64,000 bases of DNA from Limimaricola sp964022235 (GTDB taxonomy: Bacteria > Pseudomonadota > Alphaproteobacteria > Rhodobacterales > Rhodobacteraceae): NCBI RefSeq assembly GCF_964022235.1, contig NZ_CAXHZL010000011.1:62001-126000 (forward strand), read 5' to 3'. A program made the position numbers and the translations under genes. The notes under the pieces are model-generated. The model was given only the letters and a program-made list of their open reading frames with translations. It was not told where the DNA came from and ran no database searches. Position 1 is the first letter of the stretch; each line of letters begins with the position of its first letter. Below, piece by piece: positions 1 through 8,848 of this stretch.

Positions 1-1950
1 GCGATCGGGGTGGGTTCGCAATGGCTGGCCTGGCGCCTCAGGCTGCCGGCGATCGTGCTAATGCTGGTGGCGGGCCTCGCCATCGGGCCGGGCTTCGGCT
101 GGTTCGTGCCCGATCGCGACATCGGCGCGCTGGTCAGGCCGATGATCTCGATCGCGGTGGCGATCATCCTGTTCGAGGGCGGGCTCACGCTCAATTTCCG
201 CAGCTTGCGCGACGAGGCGAAGGGGGTGAGCCGGCTTGTCCTCATCGGCGCGCCCTTGGGCTGGCTGTTCTCGACGCTTGCGCTGCGCTACGGCGCGGGG
301 CTGAGCTGGGAAAGCTCGGCGGTGTTCGGCGGCATCATGATCGTCACCGGACCCACCGTGATCGCTCCGCTCTTGCGCACCGCGCGGCTGGCGCGTCGCC
401 CGGCCTCGCTGCTGCAATGGGAGGCGATCGTCAACGACCCGATCGGCGCGCTGGCGGCCGTGCTCGCCTTCGAGGTGGTGCTGGTCATGCGCACCTCGGT
501 CACCGTCGGCAGCGCCGTGTGGGAACTGGCGCTCGGCGTCGGCGTGGCGCTGGCGCTCGGCGCGGCGGGCGCGGCGGTCATTGCCTGGGGCTTTCGCAAG
601 GGCAGGGTGCCCGAATACATGAAGGTGCCGGTGCTGTTCGCGCTGCTGCTGGCGGTCTTCGCGGTGTCCGACACGGTGCTGCACGAAAGCGGGCTCCTGG
701 CGGTGACCATCATGGGCATCGGCATCGCCAATGCCGATCTGCCGTCCTACGCCGAACTGCGCCGCTTCAAGGAGCACGCCACCATCCTGCTGGTCTCGGG
801 CGTGTTCATCCTGCTTGCCGCAGCGGTCGAGTTCGACACGCTGACCGCGCTCGACTGGCGTGCGGTGATGTTCGTGCTGGCGGTGGTGCTTCTGGTGCGG
901 CCGCTCACCGTCTACCTGTCGCTGCTGGGCGCGGGTGTGCCTTGGCGCGAACAACTCCTCGTGGCGCTGACCGGGCCGCGCGGCGTGGTGCTGGTCGCGG
1001 TGGCGGGCCTGTTCGGCGAGCGGCTCGTCGATCTCGGCGTGGCCGATGGTGCCCTGGTCGCACCGCTGGCCTTCGTCCTCGTGGCCTTTACCGTGGTGGT
1101 ACATGGCTTCACGCTCGCGCCTTTCGCGCGGATGCTGGGCCTGTCTGGCGGCGCGGTGCCGGGCGTGCTGTTGATCGGCGGTTCCCGTTTCACCCGCGGG
1201 CTGGCCGAGGCGCTGGGCAAGGTCGATGTGCCGGTGTTGATGGCCGATCCCAACCACAATAACCTGCGTGCCGCGCGCGCCGAGGGCATCCCCACCTATT
1301 CGGGCGATATCCTGTCGGAATCGGCCGAGCACTGGCTCGAACTCGTCAGCTACGACATCGTCGTCGCCGCCACCGAGAACGATGCCTACAACACGCTGGT
1401 CGCCACCGATCTCGGCCCGGAATTCGGGCGCGACAACGTCTATCAGATCGCGCGGCAGAAGATGGAGAGCGCGCGACATGCCCTGTCGTCGAGCCTGACG
1501 GGGCGCGCGTTCGGCCCCGAAGAAACCTATGGCGGGCTCGAACAGCTGATGCATGAAGGCTGGAGCTTCCGGGTCACGCGTCTGACCGAGGAATACACCC
1601 TCAAGGAATGGCGCGAGAAGCGGCCCCATGCCAAGGTCGTCGCCCGCGTCGGCCCGCAAGGCACGACCGAATTCATCCGCGAGGATGACGACATCCGTGC
1701 CGCACCGGGCGTGCGCATCATCTCGATGCTGCCGCCGGGCGAGGAAAAGGGCACCGACCCCGAGGCGGGCCACGAGATCGCCAAGCAGGCCGCCAAGAAC
1801 AACGGGGCCAAGGGCAGCGGTCGTCCCGCCGGCAAGAGCGGCAGCATGGCTGGCGTCAAGGCCCTTGGCGTGAAGGCTTGGGGTCCGAAGCCGGGCGCGG
1901 AGCCGACAGGCGGCAAGAAGTCCAAGGGCGAGCCGCCCCGAGCCGCCTAA
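1..1950 (+). CDS. CPA1-type cation:proton antiporter with NAD-binding-like C-terminal region (5' partial)
   Basis: The reading frame is open from the first base, and the residues before the first possible GTG (position 10) fit the family, so the true start lies outside the window. About 380 residues of dense hydrophobic segments form a Na+/H+ (or K+/H+) exchanger domain, with the family-typical NDPIGAL segment near residue 145. It is followed by a TrkA-N/Rossmann-like region beginning VLLIGGSRFTRGLAEALG, which in related proteins binds nucleotides and gates transport. The last 60 residues are a basic, low-complexity Gly/Ala/Lys tail. The exported ion cannot be told from sequence. Confidence 0.85.
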   Translation, partial: AIGVGSQWLAWRLRLPAIVLMLVAGLAIGPGFGWFVPDRDIGALVRPMISIAVAIILFEGGLTLNFRSLRDEAKGVSRLVLIGAPLGWLFSTLALRYGAGLSWESSAVFGGIMIVTGPTVIAPLLRTARLARRPASLLQWEAIVNDPIGALAAVLAFEVVLVMRTSVTVGSAVWELALGVGVALALGAAGAAVIAWGFRKGRVPEYMKVPVLFALLLAVFAVSDTVLHESGLLAVTIMGIGIANADLPSYAELRRFKEHATILLVSGVFILLAAAVEFDTLTALDWRAVMFVLAVVLLVRPLTVYLSLLGAGVPWREQLLVALTGPRGVVLVAVAGLFGERLVDLGVADGALVAPLAFVLVAFTVVVHGFTLAPFARMLGLSGGAVPGVLLIGGSRFTRGLAEALGKVDVPVLMADPNHNNLRAARAEGIPTYSGDILSESAEHWLELVSYDIVVAATENDAYNTLVATDLGPEFGRDNVYQIARQKMESARHALSSSLTGRAFGPEETYGGLEQLMHEGWSFRVTRLTEEYTLKEWREKRPHAKVVARVGPQGTTEFIREDDDIRAAPGVRIISMLPPGEEKGTDPEAGHEIAKQAAKNNGAKGSGRPAGKSGSMAGVKALGVKAWGPKPGAEPTGGKKSKGEPPRAA

Positions 1951-1974
1951 GCGTGGCTCCAAGACGGTCCCAGA

Positions 1975-2004
1975 GCGGTGCCGCGCGTTGACGCGCGGCA
2001 CCGC
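1975..2004. terminator. Perfect 13-bp hairpin between the antiporter gene and argS
   Basis: GCGGTGCCGCGCG (1975-1987) pairs with 1992-2004 around a TTGA loop. It lies 25 nt after the antiporter stop and 55 nt before the argS ATG. No T-run follows, so it is either a weak terminator or a leader structure for argS. Confidence 0.45.
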
Positions 2005-2059
2005 CGTGGTAAAGGGTCGCGGGCCGATCTCGCGGCACGACTGGCCGAAAGGACTGCGC

Positions 2060-3802
2060 ATGAACCTCTTCACCGACATCCGGGCTCTGGTGCTCGACAC
2101 GCTGGACGCAATGGCGCGCGATGGCGCGATCCCCCAAGGATTGCAGACCGGCGCCGTGACGGTGGAGCCGCCGCGCGACGCGGCGCATGGCGACATGGCG
2201 ACCAACGCCGCGATGGTGCTGGCCAAGCCCGCGCAGAAAAAACCCCGCGAGATCGCCGAGGCTCTGGCCGTGCGCCTTGTCGAGGACGACCGGATCGAGA
2301 GCGCCGAGGTGGCCGGGCCGGGCTTCATCAACATCCGTCTCGCAGCCTCGCTGTGGCAGGGCATCGTGCGTGCGGCGCTGACCGAGCAGGGCTTCGGCCG
2401 CTCGACCATGGGGCAGGGCGAGAAGGTCAACGTCGAATATGTTTCGGCCAACCCAACGGGGCCGATGCACGTGGGCCACGCGCGTGGCGCGGTGTTCGGC
2501 GATGCGCTGGCGCGACTTCTGGATTACGCGGGTCACGAGGTGACCAAGGAATACTACGTCAACGACGGCGGCGCGCAGGTCGACGTATTGGCGCGCTCCT
2601 CTTTCGAGCGCTACCGCGAGGCCTGCGGCATGACGCCGGAGATCGGCGAGGGGCTTTACCCCGGCGATTACCTCGTGCCGGTGGGCGAAAAGCTCAAGGA
2701 GATCTGGGGCAAGGGCAAGCTCAACGCCCCCGAGGAGGAGTGGCTCGAAGAGGCACGCGAGATCGCCACCGAAGCGATGATGGAGATGATCCGCGAAGAC
2801 CTCGCCGCCCTCGGTGTCACCATGGACGTGTTCTTCTCGGAAAAGGCGCTCTACGGCACCGGCCGGATCGAGGACGCGATCAAGACGCTCGATGAAAAGG
2901 GCCTGATCTATCGCGGCACACTGGAGCCGCCCAAGGGCAAGACGCCCGAGGATTGGGAGCCGCGCGAGCAGACGCTGTTCCGCTCAACCGCGCATGGCGA
3001 CGATGTCGACCGCCCGATCATGAAGTCGGACGGGGCCTGGACCTATTTTGCGCCCGACATCGCCTATCACCACGACAAGGTGACGCGCGGTTTCACCCAG
3101 CTCATCGACGTGTTCGGCGCCGATCATGGCGGTTACGTGAAACGGATGAAGGCCGCTGTCTCGGCGCTTTCCGAAGGGCGCGTGCCGCTCGACGTGAAGC
3201 TGATCCAACTGGTGAAGCTGTGGAAGAACGGCGAGCCGTTCAAGATGTCCAAGCGCGCCGGCAACTTCGTGACGCTGCGCGATCTGGTGGATCAGGTCGG
3301 CTCGGACGCGGTGCGGTTCCACATGCTGACCCGCAAGAACGATGCGCCGCTCGACTTCGATTTCGACAAGGTGCTCGAGCAGAGCCGCGAGAACCCGGTG
3401 TTCTACGTGCAATACGCCAACGCGCGCATCAACTCGGTGCTGCGCAAGGCCGACGCCATGGGCATCGTGGTGGATGACGCGACGCTGGCGGGCGCGGATA
3501 TGACCAAGCTCGACCACGAGGCCGAGGTGGCGCTGATGCGCACGCTCGCCGAATGGCCGCGCCTCGTCGAAATTGCGGCCAAGGGCCACGAGCCGCACCG
3601 CGTCGCCTTCTACCTCTACGACCTCGCCTCGGCGCTGCATGCGCTTTGGAACCGGGGCAACGACGAGCCGTCCTTGCGCTTTGTGCAGGAGGGCAACGCG
3701 GTCACGACGCAGGGCAAAATTTCGCTCGCCCGCGCGGTCGGCGTTGTGATCGGGGAGGGGCTTGGTATCCTTGGCGTCACCCCTGTCGAGGAGATGCGCT
3801 GA
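2060..3802 (+). CDS. argS: Arginyl-tRNA synthetase
   Basis: This class I aminoacyl-tRNA synthetase charges tRNA-Arg in the cytoplasm. The 580 residues carry the N-terminal tRNA-contacting domain (about 1-100), the HIGH signature as HVGH at residues 137-140 in NPTGPMHVGH, the KMSK signature near residue 395 (PFKMSKRAGNF), and the C-terminal anticodon-binding domain. The ATG at 2060 is chosen because the protein begins MNLFTDIRALV as in relatives; the frame extends 24 codons upstream but that part runs through the hairpin and is unlike the family. A SPOR-domain gene follows after 73 nt. Confidence 0.97.
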   Translation: MNLFTDIRALVLDTLDAMARDGAIPQGLQTGAVTVEPPRDAAHGDMATNAAMVLAKPAQKKPREIAEALAVRLVEDDRIESAEVAGPGFINIRLAASLWQGIVRAALTEQGFGRSTMGQGEKVNVEYVSANPTGPMHVGHARGAVFGDALARLLDYAGHEVTKEYYVNDGGAQVDVLARSSFERYREACGMTPEIGEGLYPGDYLVPVGEKLKEIWGKGKLNAPEEEWLEEAREIATEAMMEMIREDLAALGVTMDVFFSEKALYGTGRIEDAIKTLDEKGLIYRGTLEPPKGKTPEDWEPREQTLFRSTAHGDDVDRPIMKSDGAWTYFAPDIAYHHDKVTRGFTQLIDVFGADHGGYVKRMKAAVSALSEGRVPLDVKLIQLVKLWKNGEPFKMSKRAGNFVTLRDLVDQVGSDAVRFHMLTRKNDAPLDFDFDKVLEQSRENPVFYVQYANARINSVLRKADAMGIVVDDATLAGADMTKLDHEAEVALMRTLAEWPRLVEIAAKGHEPHRVAFYLYDLASALHALWNRGNDEPSLRFVQEGNAVTTQGKISLARAVGVVIGEGLGILGVTPVEEMR

Positions 3803-3875
3803 GCGCAGCTTCGGGCGAAGAATGGCAGGAGGGGGCGCGCGCCCCTCGCGACAACAGGCGGCAGAGAGGCTGGGA

Positions 3876-4832
3876 ATGGCACAACCGAGCGATCCACAGG
3901 GCCCCGGCCGACTGGCGGCCGGGATGGCGCTGGTGTTCCGCTATGCGGGGGCCATCCTGTCGCTTGCCCTCGTGCTCGGCATCGGGGTCTGGGGCTACAA
4001 GCTGTGGATGCGCGACGTGACCGGCATCCCGGTGGTGCGCGCCATGCAAGGCCCGATGCGCGAGGCCCCCAAGAACCCGGGCGGCGAGATCGCGCTGCAC
4101 ACCGGTCTTGCCGTCAACGACATCGCCGCGATGGGCGAGGCGGCCGGACCCGAAGAGCGGCTGGTGCTGGCGCCGCAGCCGCCGGGGCTGACCGAGGACG
4201 ACCTGCTGGTGCAGCCCACGGCCGAAGCGGGCGAGCTGCGCGCCGGTGAGGATCTCGCGCAGGCGCAGCCGGTGTTCGACCCGACCAAGCCGATGTCGGT
4301 CGACGACGTGGCGGCGCTGGCCGACAGCCTCGCGGCGGGCGCCGCGCCGCTGGGCGTGATGGAGCCGCCCGCACCGGGCACCGTCGCGGGGCCCGCGCCT
4401 TCGGTGATCGCCGCCGCAGATCCCGCGCAAGCGCCCGCCGCCTCCGCCACCTCCGGCGCGCCTGCGCGCCCGGCACTGCGGCCCAACGCGCTGCGCCCCG
4501 CCACCGCCATGGCCGCCGCGGCCGCCCCCGCGCCCGAGCGCGAGATCGCGCCCGTGGCGGTCAGCACCAACGAGATCGCGCCGGGCACCAGCCTCGTGCA
4601 GCTCGGTGCCTTCGAGAGCCCGGAGGTCGCCGGGCAGGAGTGGGCACGGCTCATGGGTCGCTTTGGCGAGCTGATGGCCGGTCACGACCGGCTGGTGCAG
4701 GAGGCCGTGAGCGGCGGGCGCACCTTCTTCCGGCTGCGCGCCACCGGCTTTGCCGATCTGGCCGAGGCACGGCGTTTCTGCTCGGCGCTCGTCGCCGAGG
4801 ACGCCGCCTGCATCCCCGTGGTGGTGCGATGA
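3876..4832 (+). CDS. SPOR-domain protein, membrane-anchored
   Basis: A 318-residue protein with one N-terminal membrane segment (about residues 18-38, YAGAILSLALVLGIGVWGY), a long Pro/Ala-rich linker presumably in the periplasm, and a C-terminal SPOR domain (about 240-318, starting LVQLGAFESPEVAGQEW). SPOR domains bind denuded peptidoglycan glycans at division sites. Its stop overlaps the nagZ start (ATGA), so a role in wall metabolism alongside NagZ is plausible. The ATG at 3876 is preferred because upstream codons are not family-like. Specific partners cannot be inferred. Confidence 0.85.
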   Translation: MAQPSDPQGPGRLAAGMALVFRYAGAILSLALVLGIGVWGYKLWMRDVTGIPVVRAMQGPMREAPKNPGGEIALHTGLAVNDIAAMGEAAGPEERLVLAPQPPGLTEDDLLVQPTAEAGELRAGEDLAQAQPVFDPTKPMSVDDVAALADSLAAGAAPLGVMEPPAPGTVAGPAPSVIAAADPAQAPAASATSGAPARPALRPNALRPATAMAAAAAPAPEREIAPVAVSTNEIAPGTSLVQLGAFESPEVAGQEWARLMGRFGELMAGHDRLVQEAVSGGRTFFRLRATGFADLAEARRFCSALVAEDAACIPVVVR

Positions 4833-5824
4833 CCGCCGCCGCGATCCTCGGGCCCGAGGGGCTTCGGCTCGGGCGCGACGAGGCCGCCTTCTTTCGCGAC
4901 AGCGATCCTTGGGGCTTCATCCTGTTTGCGCGCAACATCGACACGCCCGAACAGCTGCGCCGCCTCACCGGCGATCTGCGCGCCTCGGTGGGCCGCGACG
5001 CGCCGATCCTGATCGATCAGGAGGGGGGCCGCGTGCAGCGGATGCGCCCGCCGCATTGGAACGCCTATCTCCCCGCGCTCGACCAGATGCAGCGCGCCTC
5101 CGACCCGCTGCGCGCGCAATGGCTGCGCCACAGGCTCATTGCCGCCGAGCTGTTCGAGGTCGGCATCGACGTGAACTGCGCGCCGCTTGCCGATCTGGTG
5201 GAGCCGCAGACGCACCATATCCTGCGCAACCGCCTGTATGGCGACACGGTCGAAGGCGTGGTGGCCGCCGCACGCATCGCCGCCGAAGGGCTTTTGGCGG
5301 GCGGTGTGCTGCCGGTGCTCAAGCACATCCCCGGCTATGGCCGCGCCAGCGTCGACAGCCACAAGTCGTTGCCGCGCGTCTCCGTGCCGCTCGAGGATCT
5401 GCGCGCGCGCGACTTCGCGCCCTTCGCGGCGCTCAAGGACATGGCGATGGGCATGACCGCGCATATCGTGCTCGACGCCGTCGATCCGGATCGGCCTGCC
5501 ACCACCTCGGCGCGGGCGATGCGGCTGATCCGCGAAGAAATCGGCTTTGACGGGCTGCTGATGACCGACGATCTGTCGATGGAGGCCCTGTCGGGCAGCA
5601 TCGGCGAACGCGCCGAAAACAGCATCGCGGCGGGCTGCGACGTGGTGCTGCACTGCAACGGCGACCGCGAGGAGATGGCGGCGGTGATCGCGTCTTGCGG
5701 CCTCATGGGGCCGGAGACGACGCGCCGCGCCGATGCGGCGTTGGCGCAGCGCCGGATGCCCGAGCTTGCCGATATCGAGGCGCTGCGCGACGAGCTTGGC
5801 GCGCTCACCGGCGAGGACACGTGA
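4829..5824 (+). CDS. nagZ: Beta-N-acetylhexosaminidase (GH3)
   Basis: NagZ removes GlcNAc from GlcNAc-anhydromuropeptides in the cytoplasm during peptidoglycan recycling. The 331 residues contain the substrate-binding ILIDQEGGRVQRM region, the catalytic loop with the Asp-Ser-His dyad (SVDSHKSLPRV), and the nucleophile Asp in GLLMTDDLSMEAL. One oddity: the usual PGHG of the catalytic loop reads PGYG here, while the DSH dyad is intact. It overlaps both the SPOR gene upstream and scpA downstream by a few bases, indicating translational coupling. Confidence 0.93.
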   Translation: MTAAAILGPEGLRLGRDEAAFFRDSDPWGFILFARNIDTPEQLRRLTGDLRASVGRDAPILIDQEGGRVQRMRPPHWNAYLPALDQMQRASDPLRAQWLRHRLIAAELFEVGIDVNCAPLADLVEPQTHHILRNRLYGDTVEGVVAAARIAAEGLLAGGVLPVLKHIPGYGRASVDSHKSLPRVSVPLEDLRARDFAPFAALKDMAMGMTAHIVLDAVDPDRPATTSARAMRLIREEIGFDGLLMTDDLSMEALSGSIGERAENSIAAGCDVVLHCNGDREEMAAVIASCGLMGPETTRRADAALAQRRMPELADIEALRDELGALTGEDT

Positions 5825-6615
5825 TGGACGGCGCACAGGACATCGCCGCCGCGCAGCCTTCGGTCGAGGAGCGGCGGAGTGCCGAGGCGCTGATCGTCGA
5901 CGTCGAGGGCTTTGAGGGGCCGCTCGACCTGCTTCTGGTGCTGTCGCGCAGCCAGAAGGTCGACCTGCGGCAGGTTTCGATCCTGGCGCTGGCCGAGCAG
6001 TATCTTGGCTTTGTCGAAAAGGCGCGGGCGCTGCGGATCGAATTGGCCGCCGATTACCTCGTGATGGCCGCATGGCTGGCCTTTCTCAAGTCGCGCCTGC
6101 TGCTGCCGCCCGACCCCAAGGGCGACGAGCCGTCCGGCGAAGATCTCGCCGCGCATCTGGCGTTTCAGCTCGAGCGGTTGCAGGCGATGCGCGAGGCGGC
6201 GGCGTCGCTGATGGCGAGGCCCCGGCTTGGGCAGGACGTGTTCGCGCGAGGGGCCGCCGAGGCCGTGACCGTGCACCGCTCCTCCGTGCATCACGCCAGC
6301 CTGCTCGATCTCATGCAGGCCTATGCCCGCGTGAAGACCCGCGACGAATTTCGCCCCTTCGTGATGGACCGGCGCGACCTGATGACCATGGAGCAGGCGC
6401 TCGACCGGCTGCGGGTGCTGGTGGGTGAGGCCGCCGACTGGGCCGATATCTCGGCCTATCTGCCCGAGGATTGGCACATCGCCCCCAAGCGCCGCCGCTC
6501 TGCCACCGCCGCGACCTTCGCGGCCTCGCTCGAGCTGGCCAAGGAGGGCCGCATCGAGATCCGACAGGACGAAAGCTTTTCCCGCATCGAGATCCGCCGG
6601 AAGGACCGCGCATGA
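5824..6615 (+). CDS. scpA: Segregation and condensation protein A
   Basis: ScpA is the kleisin of the Smc-ScpAB condensin complex, which compacts and segregates the chromosome. The 263-residue protein shows the characteristic N-terminal FEGPLDLLLVLSRSQKVDL (Smc neck-binding region), a Glu/Arg-rich middle and a C-terminal winged-helix region. The ATG at 5824 shares its A with the TGA of nagZ, and the 3' end overlaps scpB as ATGA, so the two condensin partners are made from one message. Confidence 0.95.
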   Translation: MDGAQDIAAAQPSVEERRSAEALIVDVEGFEGPLDLLLVLSRSQKVDLRQVSILALAEQYLGFVEKARALRIELAADYLVMAAWLAFLKSRLLLPPDPKGDEPSGEDLAAHLAFQLERLQAMREAAASLMARPRLGQDVFARGAAEAVTVHRSSVHHASLLDLMQAYARVKTRDEFRPFVMDRRDLMTMEQALDRLRVLVGEAADWADISAYLPEDWHIAPKRRRSATAATFAASLELAKEGRIEIRQDESFSRIEIRRKDRA

Positions 6616-7238
6616 CCCAAAGCCCTGAACCCGCCCAGTTCGACGCCCCTCCGCGCGTCGAGGCCGCCCGGATGGTCGAGGCGATGCTGTTTGCCAGCGC
6701 CGAGCCGCTCGGGGTGGCCGAGATGGCGCGCCGCCTGCCCGAGGGCACCGACCTGTCCGGCGCGCTCGAAGATCTGCGCGCCCGCTATCAAGGTCGCGGC
6801 ATCGAGCTATGCCGCATCGGCGAGGCCTGGGCCTTTCGCACCGCGCCGGATCTGGGACACCTGCTTGAACGTCACACCGTCGAGATCCGCAAGCTCAGCC
6901 GGGCCGCGACCGAGACCTTGGCGATCATCGCCTATCACCAGCCCTGCACCCGCGCCGAGATCGAGGAGATCCGTGGCGTCTCGGTGAGCCGTGGCACCAT
7001 CGATCAGCTTGTGGAGATGGGCTGGGTGCGGCTGGGGCGGCGCAAGATGACGCCGGGACGCCCGGTCACCTTTGTCGTGACCGAAGGCTTTCTCGACCAT
7101 TTCGGCCTGTCCAGTGCGCGCGATCTGCCGGGATTGCGCGAGCTGCGCGCGGCGGGGCTGCTCGACAACCGTCCACCGCCCGAGGCGGGCGGGCAGGAGG
7201 CACAGGACGAGGCGCAGGACAGCCTGTTCGGCGATTGA
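6612..7238 (+). CDS. scpB: Segregation and condensation protein B
   Basis: ScpB dimerises through winged helices and binds the ScpA kleisin. The 208-residue protein has the family hallmarks: MVEAMLFASAEPLGVAEMARRLP at the N-terminus, TLAIIAYHQPCTRAEIEEIRGV in the middle, and GRRKMTPGRPVTFVVTEGFLDHFGL toward the C-terminus, then a short acidic tail. It is the last gene of the argS-SPOR-nagZ-scpA-scpB run; a 137-bp gap separates it from the diguanylate cyclase, so the cyclase is probably transcribed separately. Confidence 0.95.
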   Translation: MTQSPEPAQFDAPPRVEAARMVEAMLFASAEPLGVAEMARRLPEGTDLSGALEDLRARYQGRGIELCRIGEAWAFRTAPDLGHLLERHTVEIRKLSRAATETLAIIAYHQPCTRAEIEEIRGVSVSRGTIDQLVEMGWVRLGRRKMTPGRPVTFVVTEGFLDHFGLSSARDLPGLRELRAAGLLDNRPPPEAGGQEAQDEAQDSLFGD

Positions 7239-7301
7239 TCTCGCGCTCGCCGCGCAGGTCGGACCCCGGCCCCTGCGTGCGTAAATGATGCTTTAAACAG
7301 A

Positions 7302-7318
7302 TTGGCCCATATTCTGCG
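7302..7318 (+). promoter_or_regulatory. Possible sigma-54 type promoter
   Basis: TTGGCCC-ATATT-CTGCG has the GG-N10-GC spacing of RpoN promoters (GG at 7304-7305, GC at 7316-7317). It lies about 58 nt before the chosen start of the diguanylate cyclase. The -12 element is imperfect and no enhancer-binding site was identified. Confidence 0.3.
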
Positions 7319-7375
7319 GAAACTGGCGAAGGTTGCGTATTGCATCGCGTCGGTGATCAGACCGGGACCAACACT

Positions 7376-8842
7376 ATGCCTCTCGACACGGCCCGACAGT
7401 TTTCGGCACGCAATTTTGGCGAGGTGCGCCATGCGATCCGGATCATCCGCCGGTTCGAACGATATCGCTTTCGCCTTGCTGCCGCCGCGGCCGGGATCTG
7501 CGGTCTGGCCCTCGCCGGGTATCTGTTGGATCTGCGCGCGCTGTATCTTCCCGTGGCGGAGGGCGGCGGCACGCATCCACTGACCGCGTTGACGGCGCTG
7601 ATGCTGGCGCTGGCGCGGCTCAGCCCGCATCGCAAGGCGGAATTCGCCTTCGCGCTTCTGGCGATGCTGCTCCTGAGCTTGCGCGGAGCCGAACTGCTTT
7701 GGCCGCAGAGCCCGCTGGCGATCGGACACTGGCTTGGTGCGCTATCGCTGAGCCCGGCGCCATCGGAGGCGGCCGCGATGGGCTACAACTCGTTGATCAC
7801 CCTCTGTGCCATTTCCGTGGCCGTGCTGGTGGAGCGTCGCTCGGCCATGGGCATGGCCGCCCTCGCGGCGGCCTTCGGTGTGTGCAGCACGGTGATCGTG
7901 GCCTACAGCTATGCGCTGCACCCGGCCTTTGGTGGCATGTCTCCTATCACCACGCTGATCGCATTGCTGTTGATGCTGGCCACGGTGGGGCGGCACATCG
8001 ATCCCTTGGCGCTGCGACTGCTGCTGTCGGACAGCGCGGTCTCGCGGCTGCTCCGCCGCCAGCTTTTGCTGGCGCTCAGCGGGTTCTGGATTGGCGGCCT
8101 GCTGCTGTTGCAGTTGCAGCCCGCACAATGGACCACCGCCGCGCCGCTGGTCACCACCGTGATGCTGGTGCTGGCGGTGGCGGGGCTGATGTCGACCGTC
8201 GCCATGCTCGCCGGCACCGAAAACGCCCGTCAGCTTCAACAGGCAGCGCTCGAGCGGCTTTCGGTCACCGATGCGCTGACGGGGCTCTCGAACCGCTGGG
8301 CCTGCGACGTCTTTGCGGGCCGCGCGATCGCCGCCGCGCAGCGCGAGGGCACCGGCCTCGCCGTGGTGCTCATCGACATCGATCGGTTCAAGTCGGTGAA
8401 CGATCGGTATGGCCATGCCGCTGGAGACCGGCTTCTGCGCGAGGTGGGGCGCCTTTTGCCGCGCTGGCTGCGCCGGTCGGATCTTGCCGCGCGCTGGGGC
8501 GGTGAGGAGTTTCTGCTGATCCTCACCACCACCCGTCTCACCGGCGCAATCGCCTTGGCCGAACGGGTGCGGCACTGTTTCGAAGACAGCCTGTCGCTGC
8601 CCGATGGCTCCGAGCCGATCACCGCGTCGATCGGTTGCGCCGAACTGCTGACGGGGGAGGACACGCTCGATGCGGCGATCTCGCGGGCCGATGCCGCGCT
8701 CTACCGCGCCAAGAACGGCGGTCGCAATCGGGTCGAGCCGCGTCCGCCCACCTTGGGTCCGGTCACCGAACCGGAGGCACCCGAAGACGAGGCCCGGCAG
8801 ATCGGTCCCCATAACAGGCGTGCCGCCGACGCGACACCCTGA
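7376..8842 (+). CDS. Membrane diguanylate cyclase (GGDEF domain)
   Basis: The product should make cyclic di-GMP from two GTP. The N-terminal about 280 residues hold several hydrophobic segments with no recognised sensory domain. The C-terminal about 170 residues form a GGDEF domain beginning LSVTDALTGLSNRWACD, with active-site loop RWGGEEFLLIL. An RxxD inhibitory site (RRSD) sits exactly five residues before GGEEF, so product inhibition is likely. The ATG at 7376 is used; a TTG 12 codons upstream is an alternative. The signal sensed is unknown. Confidence 0.88.
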   Translation: MPLDTARQFSARNFGEVRHAIRIIRRFERYRFRLAAAAAGICGLALAGYLLDLRALYLPVAEGGGTHPLTALTALMLALARLSPHRKAEFAFALLAMLLLSLRGAELLWPQSPLAIGHWLGALSLSPAPSEAAAMGYNSLITLCAISVAVLVERRSAMGMAALAAAFGVCSTVIVAYSYALHPAFGGMSPITTLIALLLMLATVGRHIDPLALRLLLSDSAVSRLLRRQLLLALSGFWIGGLLLLQLQPAQWTTAAPLVTTVMLVLAVAGLMSTVAMLAGTENARQLQQAALERLSVTDALTGLSNRWACDVFAGRAIAAAQREGTGLAVVLIDIDRFKSVNDRYGHAAGDRLLREVGRLLPRWLRRSDLAARWGGEEFLLILTTTRLTGAIALAERVRHCFEDSLSLPDGSEPITASIGCAELLTGEDTLDAAISRADAALYRAKNGGRNRVEPRPPTLGPVTEPEAPEDEARQIGPHNRRAADATP

Positions 8843-8848
8843 GGCGCG

